Below are positions 52,450 through 60,789 of a stretch of 64,000 bases of DNA, in pieces (positions within the stretch are counted from its first letter, which is position 1; the number at the start of each line of letters is the position of its first letter). This DNA comes from Mycolicibacterium parafortuitum (GTDB lineage Bacteria; Actinomycetota; Actinomycetes; Mycobacteriales; Mycobacteriaceae). Where the stretch lies: assembly GCF_010725485.1 (NCBI RefSeq), contig NZ_AP022598.1, positions 1,178,001 to 1,242,000 on the forward strand, in the 5' to 3' direction. The translations under genes were made by a program, and so were the position numbers. The notes under the pieces were generated by a model. The model had not been told where the DNA came from. It ran no database searches and was given only the letters and a program-made list of their open reading frames with translations.

Positions 52450-53754
52450 ATGAACAAAGAGGACATGATCCTGATCAGCGTCGATGATCACATCGTCGAG
52501 CCGCCTGACATGTTCAAGAATCATCTGCCGCGCAAGTATCTGGATGAGGCGCCGCGGTTGGTGCACAACCCGGATGGTTCGGACACGTGGCAGTTCCGGG
52601 ATGTGGTGATTCCGAATGTGGCGCTCAATGCGGTGGCGGGGCGCCCGAAAGAGGAGTACGGCCTGGAGCCGCAGGGGTTGGACGAGATCCGCCCCGGGTG
52701 TTGGCAGGTTGATGAGCGGGTCAAGGACATGAATGCCGGCGGCATTTTAGGGTCGATGTGTTTCCCGTCGTTCCCGGGTTTCGCGGGCCGGTTGTTCGCC
52801 ACCGAGGATCAGGAGTTCTCGCTGGCGTTGGTGCAGGCCTACAACGACTGGCATGTCGAGGAGTGGTGCGGGGCGTATCCGGCGCGGTTCATTCCGATGA
52901 CGTTGCCGGTGATCTGGGATCCGGTGGCGTGTGCGGCTGAGATCCGCCGCAACGCTGCACGCGGGGTGCATTCGTTGACGTTCACCGAGAATCCGGCGGC
53001 GATGGGGTATCCGAGTTTCCATGATTTCGAGCATTGGAAGCCGATGTGGGAGGCGCTCGTCGATACCGAGACGGTGCTCAATGTGCATATCGGGTCGTCG
53101 GGGCGGTTGGCGATCACGGCCCCGGATGCGCCGATGGATGTGATGATCACGTTGCAGCCGATGAACATCGTGCAGGCGGCGGCGGATTTGTTGTGGTCGC
53201 GCCCGATCAAGGAGTATCCGTCGCTCAAGATCGCGCTCTCTGAGGGGGGTACGGGCTGGATTCCGTATTTCTTGGAGCGGGTGGATCGCACCTATGAGAT
53301 GCATTCGACGTGGACGGGACAGGATTTCGGCGGCAAGCTGCCCAGTGAGGTGTTCCGGGAGCATTTCCTGACGTGTTTCATCGCTGATCCGGTGGGGGTC
53401 ACGACGCGGCATCAGATCGGGGTGGACAACATCTGCTGGGAGGCCGACTACCCGCACAGTGATTCGATGTGGCCCGGCGCCCCCGAGCAGCTCGACGAGG
53501 TCCTCACGGCCAACAACGTGCCCGATGACGAGATCGACAAGATGACCTACCAGAACGCGATGCGCTGGTATCACTGGGACCCGTTCAGCCACATCCCCAA
53601 AGACCAGGCCACCGTCGGCGCCCTACGCAAAGCCGCCGAAGGCCACGACGTATCCATCAAAGCCCTGTCCAAGCACGACCACGGCGGCGGATCCGACTGG
53701 CAGGCCCAGATGTCGAAGGTCACCGTGAACACCACTGGGAAACAAGGAAAGTAG
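52450..53754 (+). CDS. Amidohydrolase-2 (PF04909) family protein, second of four, with unusual codon use
   Basis: A 434-residue relative of the preceding protein: SVDDHIVEPPDMF, FPSFPGFAG, NVHIGSSG and WEADYPHSDSMW. The region from about 52500 to 53440 uses many T-ending codons, TTG, GGT, GAT and a single TTA leucine (52747-52749), a codon rare in this genome. The ends of the gene return to normal high-GC usage. This suggests recombination with a foreign copy. ATG at 52450, GGAAGGAG upstream. Next gene begins 11 bases after the stop. Confidence 0.88.
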   Translation: MNKEDMILISVDDHIVEPPDMFKNHLPRKYLDEAPRLVHNPDGSDTWQFRDVVIPNVALNAVAGRPKEEYGLEPQGLDEIRPGCWQVDERVKDMNAGGILGSMCFPSFPGFAGRLFATEDQEFSLALVQAYNDWHVEEWCGAYPARFIPMTLPVIWDPVACAAEIRRNAARGVHSLTFTENPAAMGYPSFHDFEHWKPMWEALVDTETVLNVHIGSSGRLAITAPDAPMDVMITLQPMNIVQAAADLLWSRPIKEYPSLKIALSEGGTGWIPYFLERVDRTYEMHSTWTGQDFGGKLPSEVFREHFLTCFIADPVGVTTRHQIGVDNICWEADYPHSDSMWPGAPEQLDEVLTANNVPDDEIDKMTYQNAMRWYHWDPFSHIPKDQATVGALRKAAEGHDVSIKALSKHDHGGGSDWQAQMSKVTVNTTGKQGK

Positions 53755-53765
53755 CTCGTCGGCCG

Positions 53766-55022
53766 ATGACGGACAAGTCAGCGCTGCCGATCACCTCTGA
53801 GTCCTCCGCCGCCGAAGCCGTCAGCGCGGTCCGGGACTGGGTCGAAGCAGAGGTACCCGCCGATTGGCGGGCGGCAGCCGCCGAGGGCCCCGCCGCACTG
53901 CGCTCCGTACGCAGCGCGGCCGAGTACCGGCGGTGGTATCCGGCGTTCGCACGTTCGGGTCTGGTGGCACCGACCTGGCGACCCGAACACGGCGGCCTCG
54001 GGATCGGCAACGACGTCGCACGCGCCATCGAGCAGGTGCTGGCGCCGTTGCGGCTGACCCGGCTCAACCCGCTGGGGCTCAACAACGCCGCCGCAGCACT
54101 GTTCAGTCACGGCACCGAAGAACAACGGCAGCGCTTCCTGCCCCCCATCGTTCGCAACGAGGAGAAGTGGTGTCAGCTCTTCAGCGAACCCGGGGCCGGA
54201 TCCGACCTCGCCTCACTGGCCACCCGGGCGGTGCCTGACGGCGACGACTGGGTGATATCCGGTCAGAAGGTCTGGACCACCTGGGCCGACGAGGCGGATT
54301 TCGCGATGTTGCTGGCCCGCACCGACCCTGAGCGACCCAAACACCAAGGCATCACCTACTTTCTGCTCGATATGCACCAACCCGGTGTGGAGGTGCGCCC
54401 ACTGCGCCAGATCACCGGCGAGGCGGAGTTCAACGAGGTCTTCCTCGACGGCGCCCGTGTGCCCGACGCGTACCGGATCGGGGACGTCAACAACGGATGG
54501 CGCGTGAGCGCGTCGACGCTGTCCAGCGAGCGGCAGATGGTGTCCGGATCGGGATCCGGCGGCATGGGCCGTCTCGGCGGCGCCGGAGCGGACCGACTGA
54601 TCACCCTGGCCAGGGAAACCGGGCGATGGGAGGACCCCCTGGTGCGCGGCAAGATCATGCGCCTGTGGGCTCAGGAGCAGATCAGGGGCTGGACCAATGC
54701 CCGGGTACGTGCCGCGCTGTCCGCCGGCCAGTCCCCCGGCGCCGCGTCGTCGATCGGCAAGGTCCATCAGGCCTGGCTCAACCAGCAGATCCAGGACCTG
54801 ATGGTGGATCTGCTCGGCACCGCCGCGGTGGCCTGGCCCGCGAGCGACGATCCGGATGCGCTGCCGCGCGAGGTACACGGAATGCTGCGCAGTCTCGCCA
54901 ACGGCACCGAGGGCGGCACCACCGACATCAACAAGAACATCCTCGGGGAACGCGTGCTCGGACTACCCAAGGAGCCGGACCCGTGGAAGGGCAAGGCCTG
55001 GAAAGACATTCCACGCTCCTGA
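53766..55022 (+). CDS. Acyl-CoA dehydrogenase
   Basis: A 418-residue ACAD. FSEPGAGSDLASLATRAVPDGDDWVISGQKVWTTWADEADF and a C-terminal SLANGTEGGTTDINKNILGERVLGLPK, with the flavin-contact Glu/Thr region, are typical of FadE proteins. It is 11 bases downstream of the amidohydrolase and in the same operon. Its product ends at the site-D region that controls the next gene group. Confidence 0.92.
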   Translation: MTDKSALPITSESSAAEAVSAVRDWVEAEVPADWRAAAAEGPAALRSVRSAAEYRRWYPAFARSGLVAPTWRPEHGGLGIGNDVARAIEQVLAPLRLTRLNPLGLNNAAAALFSHGTEEQRQRFLPPIVRNEEKWCQLFSEPGAGSDLASLATRAVPDGDDWVISGQKVWTTWADEADFAMLLARTDPERPKHQGITYFLLDMHQPGVEVRPLRQITGEAEFNEVFLDGARVPDAYRIGDVNNGWRVSASTLSSERQMVSGSGSGGMGRLGGAGADRLITLARETGRWEDPLVRGKIMRLWAQEQIRGWTNARVRAALSAGQSPGAASSIGKVHQAWLNQQIQDLMVDLLGTAAVAWPASDDPDALPREVHGMLRSLANGTEGGTTDINKNILGERVLGLPKEPDPWKGKAWKDIPRS

Positions 55023-55057
55023 CCCACGTGAGTCGCCGAGCGGGCCGTTGGCGATCA

Positions 55058-55099
55058 CGTAAATGCGACTTCTCATTTTCGAGAATGCTGCTATTCTCG
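55058..55099. promoter_or_regulatory. Cluster operator, site D (double inverted repeat)
   Basis: TTCTCA-TTTT-CGAGAA at 55070-55085 overlaps a perfect 7-6-7 inverted repeat, CGAGAAT-GCTGCT-ATTCTCG, at 55080-55099. Site A in comparison has TGAGAA-N6-TTCTCA. The site lies 60 bases upstream of the first small membrane protein gene, so it could control the membrane module. Confidence 0.68.
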
Positions 55100-55135
55100 C
55101 TTCGAATCGCGGTTTCGCCGGCGAAGGAGCACACG

Positions 55136-55234
55136 GTGTGGCAGGAACTGGTACGTCTGGGCGTGACCTGGATCGTGATGTGCGGCCTCGTCGCATTCTT
55201 CTACTGGATGCTGGGAAGCATCGGCACATTCTGA
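55136..55234 (+). CDS. 32-residue single-pass membrane protein
   Basis: Short frame from GTG 55136 (GAAGGAG seven bases upstream) to 55234. It is VWQELVRLGVTWIVMCGLVA followed by FFYWMLGSIGTF, essentially one membrane helix. Too short for reliable families. Its good ribosome site, dedicated operator and same-strand order with the next three genes argue that it is real. Small single-helix proteins often stabilise larger membrane enzymes. Confidence 0.6.
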   Translation: MWQELVRLGVTWIVMCGLVAFFYWMLGSIGTF

Positions 55235-55256
55235 CCGAGCAGAAGTAGGAGAGACC

Positions 55257-55376
55257 ATGCAAGATCAGGATCGAAAACGTAAGCGCGGCTTGATCGCTTT
55301 TCAGATCTTCATCTACGGGGTGCTGATCGCGATGTTCGCGATCCAGCTTCAGATGTACCTGACCAGAGACTGGTAG
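55257..55376 (+). CDS. 39-residue single-pass membrane protein
   Basis: Frame from ATG 55257 to TAG 55376, with AGGAG a few bases upstream. The N-terminus is strongly basic (DRKRKRG) and is followed by one membrane helix (LIAFQIFIYGVLIAMFAIQL) and a short polar end. Basic residues first suggest N-inside. The next gene's ribosome site (TAGGA) overlaps this stop, so they are co-translated. No known match. Confidence 0.6.
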   Translation: MQDQDRKRKRGLIAFQIFIYGVLIAMFAIQLQMYLTRDW

Positions 55377-55384
55377 GACCGCCG

Positions 55385-56074
55385 ATGCCCACCACCCCGA
55401 ACCAAACGCTCACCCTGGACGAGCATGACGCGCGGAGTCGCGCAGCGCAGCGTCGTGCCGACGTGTGGTGCATCGCCGGCACCGCGCTCATGGGGACGCT
55501 CGTCCTCGGCATCATCGGTCTGCCGGTGTTCTGCCGCGGCATCTACCTGCTGCGCCAGGCTCAGCGGGAAGGCCTGTCGGTCCGGCCGATGATGGTGACG
55601 CTGATCGGATACGTCATCATCCTCGACGCCGCGCTCAACAGCATCGGTTGGGCGCTCGATGTTTTCGCCAACCATGCGCTGATCACACGCACGGTGTTCA
55701 CCGCTTGGGGAAGCCTGATCGACGCGGGCTATTTCTGGCATTACAACGAGCTTTGGATCGGCGGCGCCGGCGCACCGGGCGAGAAGGCGTGGGTGCTGGT
55801 CTGCGTTCTGATCGTTTTTCCGATGCGGATCGCGGCGGCGATCGCACTGCTGCAGATGAAGCGCTGGGGGCACCAGTGGACGATTGTGACGTGCTGGTTC
55901 GGCGTGGTCGTGTGGACCGGCTACATCATCAACATGACGCTGTACGCGGATATCCGCTACGCGGCGGTGGGTCTGCCCGTCCTGGGCTGGTGGGCGTTCA
56001 ACATCTTCTACATCACGCCGTTCCTGGCCATCCCGTACCTCCACACCGTCAACCGCGAGATCTTCTCCGACTGA
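55385..56074 (+). CDS. Five-helix membrane protein of unknown function
   Basis: A 229-residue protein with about five membrane segments (near residues 30-52, 75-97, 135-160, 168-190 and 195-220). Loop residues include WGSLIDAGYFWHYNELWIGG, with His, Glu and Asp that could form an active site, but no known motif. I do not recognise the family. Neighbours suggest it takes part in membrane-linked oxidation or isomerisation of the degraded compound. Confidence 0.75.
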   Translation: MPTTPNQTLTLDEHDARSRAAQRRADVWCIAGTALMGTLVLGIIGLPVFCRGIYLLRQAQREGLSVRPMMVTLIGYVIILDAALNSIGWALDVFANHALITRTVFTAWGSLIDAGYFWHYNELWIGGAGAPGEKAWVLVCVLIVFPMRIAAAIALLQMKRWGHQWTIVTCWFGVVVWTGYIINMTLYADIRYAAVGLPVLGWWAFNIFYITPFLAIPYLHTVNREIFSD

Positions 56075-56092
56075 CGCCGAGAAAGGACCATC

Positions 56093-56512
56093 GTGGCCGA
56101 AATCGCCGTGGAGAAACCGGATTCCGCGAAATCGCTGCCTCTCGGCACCGAGCCCGTCTGGGCGCGCATGCACAAATGGCTCAAACGCGGGCTGTATGTA
56201 TGCCTGTTCGGTCTGGTCATCGAGGGCTCTCTGACCGTGCCGGTGATCGCCGTCTGGTACGGCTGGCCCACGCTGTCGCTGACCGAGATCTGCAGCGAGC
56301 TGCTGAAGGTCCGCTATTCCGACGACACCCTGGAATGCCAACAGCCCTACCCGATCGGCGGACCCCCGTTCGGCGGCGCCCCCGAGGCGGCCGGACAGCA
56401 GACCGCACGTGACGAATGGGGCATCCAGCCGAAGCCCAAGTACGACAGCATCGGATTCAGGGAGCTGATCCGCATCCGCGAAGACCGCCTGGCTCGGCAA
56501 CCGAGCGGCTGA
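56093..56512 (+). CDS. Single-pass membrane protein of the same module
   Basis: A 139-residue protein. It has an N-terminal cytoplasmic part ([31 protein letters not shown]), one membrane helix ([24 protein letters not shown]), then a ~75-residue outside part with two Cys (ICSELL and [11 protein letters not shown]) that could be linked. GTG at 56093 with AAAGGA upstream. Separated from the five-helix gene by 18 bases. Family not recognised. Confidence 0.7.
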   Translation: MAEIAVEKPDSAKSLPLGTEPVWARMHKWLKRGLYVCLFGLVIEGSLTVPVIAVWYGWPTLSLTEICSELLKVRYSDDTLECQQPYPIGGPPFGGAPEAAGQQTARDEWGIQPKPKYDSIGFRELIRIREDRLARQPSG

Positions 56513-56513
56513 C

Positions 56514-57113
56514 GTGGCTCCTTCGCCAATCGTCCTGGGCCCACCGAGTGGGATCGCCTCGGCGCTGGCGGCCGATCTCGACGCGTCGCTCGCGGTAGCG
56601 GAGCACCCGCTTCCCGCGAACGTCACCGGGGTGGTGATCGTCGCCGAGCCTCCCCCGGCCAGGGCCGAGGTGACGACGCTGCGCGGTGACGACTGGCATC
56701 GTCTGGTCGACGCGCCGATGTGGCGCACGCTGACAGCCCTCCAGCGGGCGCGCTCGGCCCTGCTACCTGCCGGCGGCCGCATCGTCGTGGTGGTGCCGAC
56801 CATCGGAATGTCGGGCGCCACCGGACTGGTCGGCTACACCACCGCGCTGGAAGGCATCCGCGCGATGGCGAAATCAGCGGCCCGGCAATGGGCCTCCGCC
56901 GGCATCGGGGTGAACCTGGTCGCCGTCCCGCTCTCGGCGTTCTCCGGGGAAGACGACGCGGCAGCGGGCCATCTCACCGTCCCAGCCGTGCCGGATGCCA
57001 CGGATCTCGTTCACACCGCCGCGGAATCGATCCGGTTCCTGCTACGCACGGACATCGCGCACCTCGCCGGGGAGACGATCGTCGCCGACGGCGGATCGGT
57101 GATGCTGCCGTGA
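56514..57113 (+). CDS. Degenerate SDR-like protein
   Basis: A 199-residue protein with an SDR fold but without a recognisable Gly-rich cofactor motif (GPPSGIASALA at the start). The active-site stretch reads YTTALEGIRA, Leu replacing the catalytic Lys. Other parts (MAKSAARQWASAGIGVNLV, GETIVADGGSVML) are ordinary. It overlaps the next SDR by GTGA, so it may form a hetero-oligomer in which this subunit is inactive. A comparable pairing occurs in BbsCD of toluene degradation. Start GTG at 56514. Confidence 0.78.
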   Translation: MAPSPIVLGPPSGIASALAADLDASLAVAEHPLPANVTGVVIVAEPPPARAEVTTLRGDDWHRLVDAPMWRTLTALQRARSALLPAGGRIVVVVPTIGMSGATGLVGYTTALEGIRAMAKSAARQWASAGIGVNLVAVPLSAFSGEDDAAAGHLTVPAVPDATDLVHTAAESIRFLLRTDIAHLAGETIVADGGSVMLP

Positions 57114-57868
57114 ACCTGACCGGATCGACGGCGATGGTCACCGGGGCGGGCGCCGGTGTGGGCCGGGGGATCGCGACCGCGCTGGCCGCCGACGGCGCGC
57201 ACGTCATCGTGGCCACCAGGTCCGAGACCGGGCGCGCGGTCGCCGACGAGATCTCGGCACGGGGTCACCACGCGACATGGGCCAGGTGCGACGTGACCGA
57301 CGCCGCGTCCGTCACCGCCACCGTCGACCTGGCACTCGCCACCACCGGACGTCTCGACGCCGTCATACACAACGCCACCAGCAACGTGTCGAGCCGTCCA
57401 CACAACCTCGCCGACGTCGACCGGGTACTGTGGGCCGACCACTTCTCCGTATCGCTGAGCGGCGCCCACCACTGCGCTGCCGCCGCGTTCGCCGCACTCC
57501 AGCGGCGCGGCGGCACCTTCCTGGTGATGACCTCACCCGCCGGCATCGAGGGCAGCGCCACCCTCCCCCTGTACGCCACGATGAAGGGCGCGCTGCGTGG
57601 TTTCGCCAAGAGTCTGGCCCGGGAGTGGGCACCACACGGCATCACCGTCAACGTGGTGTCACCGCTGGCGTACTCGCCCGCCATGACCGCCGCGATCACG
57701 GCCGAACCGGCGATGGAGGAGCGGCTCTCCCGCCGTATCCCGTTGGGGCGCATCGGTGACCCGGAACGGGATATCGGCGCTGCCGTCGCATTTCTGGTCG
57801 GCCCCCGGGCGCGCTATGTCACCGGACAGACCTTGGGCGTCGACGGCGGCCACTACACCAATCTCTAG
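57110..57868 (+). CDS. Short-chain dehydrogenase/reductase
   Basis: A 252-residue SDR. TGAGAGVGRGIA (cofactor motif) with ATRSETG after strand 2, the substrate Ser in VMTSPAG, and catalytic YATMK are all intact. C-terminal GQTLGVDGGHYTNL matches FabG-type family members. It probably oxidises a hydroxyacyl-CoA of the pathway. GTG at 57110 overlaps the stop of the degenerate SDR. Confidence 0.92.
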   Translation: MNLTGSTAMVTGAGAGVGRGIATALAADGAHVIVATRSETGRAVADEISARGHHATWARCDVTDAASVTATVDLALATTGRLDAVIHNATSNVSSRPHNLADVDRVLWADHFSVSLSGAHHCAAAAFAALQRRGGTFLVMTSPAGIEGSATLPLYATMKGALRGFAKSLAREWAPHGITVNVVSPLAYSPAMTAAITAEPAMEERLSRRIPLGRIGDPERDIGAAVAFLVGPRARYVTGQTLGVDGGHYTNL

Positions 57869-57897
57869 GCCCAGGACCCATGGACATCTGGCCATCC

Positions 57898-57915
57898 TGA
57901 GAATGTATGCTCTCG
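57898..57915. promoter_or_regulatory. Cluster operator, site E
   Basis: TGAGAA-TGTATG-CTCTCG with GGATAAC five bases after the right arm, as in site A. It lies about 65 bases before the next amidohydrolase start. Confidence 0.65.
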
Positions 57916-57982
57916 TTTTAGGATAACGGCGATACCGGTGTTCAGGGCGTGCCGGCAGAGTTGGTGATCGAGAGGAATGACT

Positions 57983-59161
57983 GTGAGCGATCCGAAGACG
58001 TTCGAAGTATGGGACGCCGACAACCACATGTACGAGACCATCGACGCCTACACCCGATACCTTCCCGAGAAGTACTCGGAAGCACTGAAATTCGTCGATG
58101 TCAACGGCCGGAAGAAGCTGCAGATTCTCGGCGTCATCACCGAGACGATCCCGAATCCGACCTACGAGGTGATCCCGACGCCGGGCGCGTGGGCCGACTA
58201 CTACCGCGGTATCAACCCGGAGGGCAAGTCGCTGCGCGAGCTGGCCGAACCGATCCGCTGCCCCGACGAGTTCCGGCGGCCGGACCTGCGCCTGGCTCTG
58301 ATGGACCGCCAGGGTGTCGACGGCGCGGTGATGTTCCCGACCACCGCGGGCATGCTCGAAGAGCGCACCAAGTCCGACACCGAGTTGACCCACGCCATCA
58401 CCCACGCGTTCAACCGCTGGCTGCTCGAGGACTGGACGTTCAACTACCAGAACCGGATCTTCCCCGTCCCGGCGATCTCGCTGAACGACCCGGCGAAAGG
58501 CGTGCAGGAACTCGAATGGTGCCTGGACAACGGTGCCAGGACGGTGCTGATCAGGCCTGCGCCGGTACCCCGCGAAGACGGCACCTCCCGCTCGGCGGCA
58601 CTGCCCGAGTTCGACGACTTCTGGCGGCTGGTGGAGTCCTCGGGCATATCGGTCCAGATGCACAACGCGGATTCCGGATACGACCGCTATGTCGACGACT
58701 GGGAGAGCGGCGCAGAGTTCCAGGGGTTCCAGCTGACGAAGCTGCGCGGGTTCATCTACGAGGAGAGCCGCCACATCTTCGACACTCTCGCGGCGTTCAT
58801 CGCCCACGGGGTGTTCGAACGGTTCCCCGGTGTCCGTATCGGCGTGGTGGAGAACGGCGGATCCTGGGCGCAGCGCCTGATGGAGGTGTTCGACCGGGTC
58901 TATCGCAAAAAGCCCAAGGACTTCGGCGAGCACCCCGGCGACGTCTTCCGCCGGCACATCTGGGTCAACCCGTTCCACGAGGAGGACATGTCGCACCTGA
59001 TCGACGTGCTGGGTGCGGATCGAGTGATGTTCGGATCGGACTACCCACATCCGGAAGGTCTGGCCGAGCCGGCGGAGTTCGTCAAAGAGCTGGCGGACCT
59101 GCCCGCCGACACCACCGCACGCGTCATGGGCGGAAATCTCAAGGAGCTCATCGGGATCTAG
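57983..59161 (+). CDS. Amidohydrolase-2 (PF04909) family protein, third of four
   Basis: A ~392-residue metallo-hydrolase: WDADNHMYETIDAY at the start, MFPTTAGMLEE, VQMHNADSGYD, and FGSDYPHPEGLAEPAEF at the C-terminal metal site. GTG at 57983 has AGAGG seven bases upstream; ATG at 57977 is in frame but only one base away. It is only ~30% like the first two by eye and closer to the fourth (62953-64000). Convergent with the acyl-CoA ligase (4-base overlap of stops). Confidence 0.85.
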   Translation: MSDPKTFEVWDADNHMYETIDAYTRYLPEKYSEALKFVDVNGRKKLQILGVITETIPNPTYEVIPTPGAWADYYRGINPEGKSLRELAEPIRCPDEFRRPDLRLALMDRQGVDGAVMFPTTAGMLEERTKSDTELTHAITHAFNRWLLEDWTFNYQNRIFPVPAISLNDPAKGVQELEWCLDNGARTVLIRPAPVPREDGTSRSAALPEFDDFWRLVESSGISVQMHNADSGYDRYVDDWESGAEFQGFQLTKLRGFIYEESRHIFDTLAAFIAHGVFERFPGVRIGVVENGGSWAQRLMEVFDRVYRKKPKDFGEHPGDVFRRHIWVNPFHEEDMSHLIDVLGADRVMFGSDYPHPEGLAEPAEFVKELADLPADTTARVMGGNLKELIGI

Positions 59162-60732
59162 CCCGTGCGGATTCCGCCGAATCGCGCCCGGAGTTCGTTC
59201 TTCAACACCTTGCCGGTCAGGTTGCGCGGCAGCGCCTCCACCACCTGCAGGCTCTCCGGTGACTTGTGCTTGCTCAGGCCCTGGGCCTGGCAGTGCTCGG
59301 CCAGCGCCGCCAGCGTGACCTCGACGCCGGGCTGCGCGACGACGACGGCGCACACCCGCTCACCGGTGCGCGGGTCGGGCACGCCGATCACCGCGATGTC
59401 GGCCACCGCCGGATGGGTGGCCAGCACACCCTCGATCTCCAACGCCGAGATGTTCTCGGCGTTGCGGATGATCGCGTCCTTGATCCGGCCCGTCACCACG
59501 ACATTGCCGGCGGCGTCGATACGGCCCCAGTCCCCGCTGCGGAACCAGCCGTCGTCGTCGAACGCGTCGGCGTTCAGGGCCTCGTCGACGTAGCCGAGGA
59601 AGCACTGCGGTCCCTTCAACCGCAGTTCACCCTCTTCCCCGGCGTCCACCTCCCGACCGGAGTCGTCGACCACCCGCACCGACACCCCCGGCACCGGTCT
59701 GCCGACCGTGTGATCGAGCACGTCCGGCGCACCGTCCGGCGGCGGCGAGGTGGCCACCGGGAACTCGGTCAACCCCCACGCGTTGGCGACCCCGGCGACC
59801 GAAAGTGTCTCGCGCACCTGCCGTCCCAGTTCAGCGGTGATCGGCGCACCGCCGCCCAGGCACGCCCGCAGGTCGGGAAACAGCGGCTCACTGCCCTGGG
59901 CGCGCTGCGCGGCCATGTAGGCGACGAAGAACGGGGTCGCGGTGCCCAGAAGCGTCGGCCGGTGCGCCGCGATCGCATGCGGCCCCGACACCGGGTCGAA
60001 CGCGTCGAACAACACCAGCCGCATGCCGGTCAGCAGGCTGGCGGCCAGCATCGCGGCGCCACCGATATGCGAGATCGGGAACGGGATCGGGTTCACGTCG
60101 CGGCTGGTGGCACCGACCATTCCGACCACACCGGCCGAGCCGGCCATCACCGACCGGTCGCAGTGCCGAACACCTTTCGGGGCCGCCGTGGTACCGGAGG
60201 AGTAGTAGACCCATCGTGGCAGGGTTCCCGACGTCGGCGGCGCCGGAAGTTCCGCCGGATCTCCATGGGGAAGGCGTAACCCGTCGGCCACGGGTGCGCC
60301 GTGATCGACGACCACGACGCTCATCGGCCGGCTGTCTGCGAGATCGTTCGCGAGGGCGACATGGTCGAAGCCGTGCCACATCCCCGGCACGATGATCACA
60401 TCGGTCCCGAGTTGGGTTGTGGCGAAGCGGACTTCACGCTCGCGCCAGATCGGCAGGATCGGATTCTGGACGGCACCGAGTCGAGCCAACGCGACCATCA
60501 CCACCATGGTCTCCAACGTGGTCGGCAACTGCCAGGACACGATCGTCCCTTCGGCGACGCCGCGCTCGGCGAAGGCGGCGGCGGTGCACGCGGCCGCATC
60601 GCGCAGTTGGGCACAGGTGAGGTCACGTCCGAAGTCGTCGGCGAGCACGACCCGGTCGGGATGCTCGCGGGCCGCCGCCTCCACCAGGTCCCAGTAAGTC
60701 TCGGCCCCGGACACCGCTGCACTCAGTGCCAT
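59158..60732 (-). CDS. Acyl-CoA ligase/synthetase (FadD type)
   Basis: A 524-residue AMP-forming ligase. P-loop YYSSGTTAAPKGVRH, A5 WGLTEFP, A7 WFRSGDWG, A8 GRIKDAIIRNAENIS and the catalytic Lys in RNLTGKVLKNEL. It would charge the substrate acid with CoA before the dehydrogenation steps. ATG at 60732 (GGAG at spacing seven) lies in the first copy of a 32-base tandem repeat that duplicates this start region. The two upstream acyl-CoA dehydrogenase genes run into it with 54 bases between. Confidence 0.92.
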   Translation of the reverse strand: MALSAAVSGAETYWDLVEAAAREHPDRVVLADDFGRDLTCAQLRDAAACTAAAFAERGVAEGTIVSWQLPTTLETMVVMVALARLGAVQNPILPIWREREVRFATTQLGTDVIIVPGMWHGFDHVALANDLADSRPMSVVVVDHGAPVADGLRLPHGDPAELPAPPTSGTLPRWVYYSSGTTAAPKGVRHCDRSVMAGSAGVVGMVGATSRDVNPIPFPISHIGGAAMLAASLLTGMRLVLFDAFDPVSGPHAIAAHRPTLLGTATPFFVAYMAAQRAQGSEPLFPDLRACLGGGAPITAELGRQVRETLSVAGVANAWGLTEFPVATSPPPDGAPDVLDHTVGRPVPGVSVRVVDDSGREVDAGEEGELRLKGPQCFLGYVDEALNADAFDDDGWFRSGDWGRIDAAGNVVVTGRIKDAIIRNAENISALEIEGVLATHPAVADIAVIGVPDPRTGERVCAVVVAQPGVEVTLAALAEHCQAQGLSKHKSPESLQVVEALPRNLTGKVLKNELRARFGGIRTG

Positions 60733-60789
60733 CGGTTCGCTCCGCAAGCTGCGCTCAGTGCCATCGGTTCGCTCCGCAAGCTGCGCTCA
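60722..60789. repeat. 32-base tandem duplication covering a ribosome site and start codon
   Basis: The unit CTCAGTGCCATCGGTTCGCT plus twelve further bases occurs at 60722-60753 and 60754-60785, with a partial third copy (CTCA). On the minus strand each copy carries GGAG and ATGGCACTGAG. The downstream copy (60732) starts the ligase; the upstream copy (ATG at 60764) reaches a stop after 13 codons. The acyl-CoA dehydrogenase TGA lies in the partial third copy. Confidence 0.92.

Noticed and set aside
60733..60764. Upstream ATG at 60764 as the start of the acyl-CoA ligase
   Set aside because: It belongs to the duplicated copy and ends after 13 codons in a different frame; the ATG at 60732 has its own GGAG and leads into the ligase.
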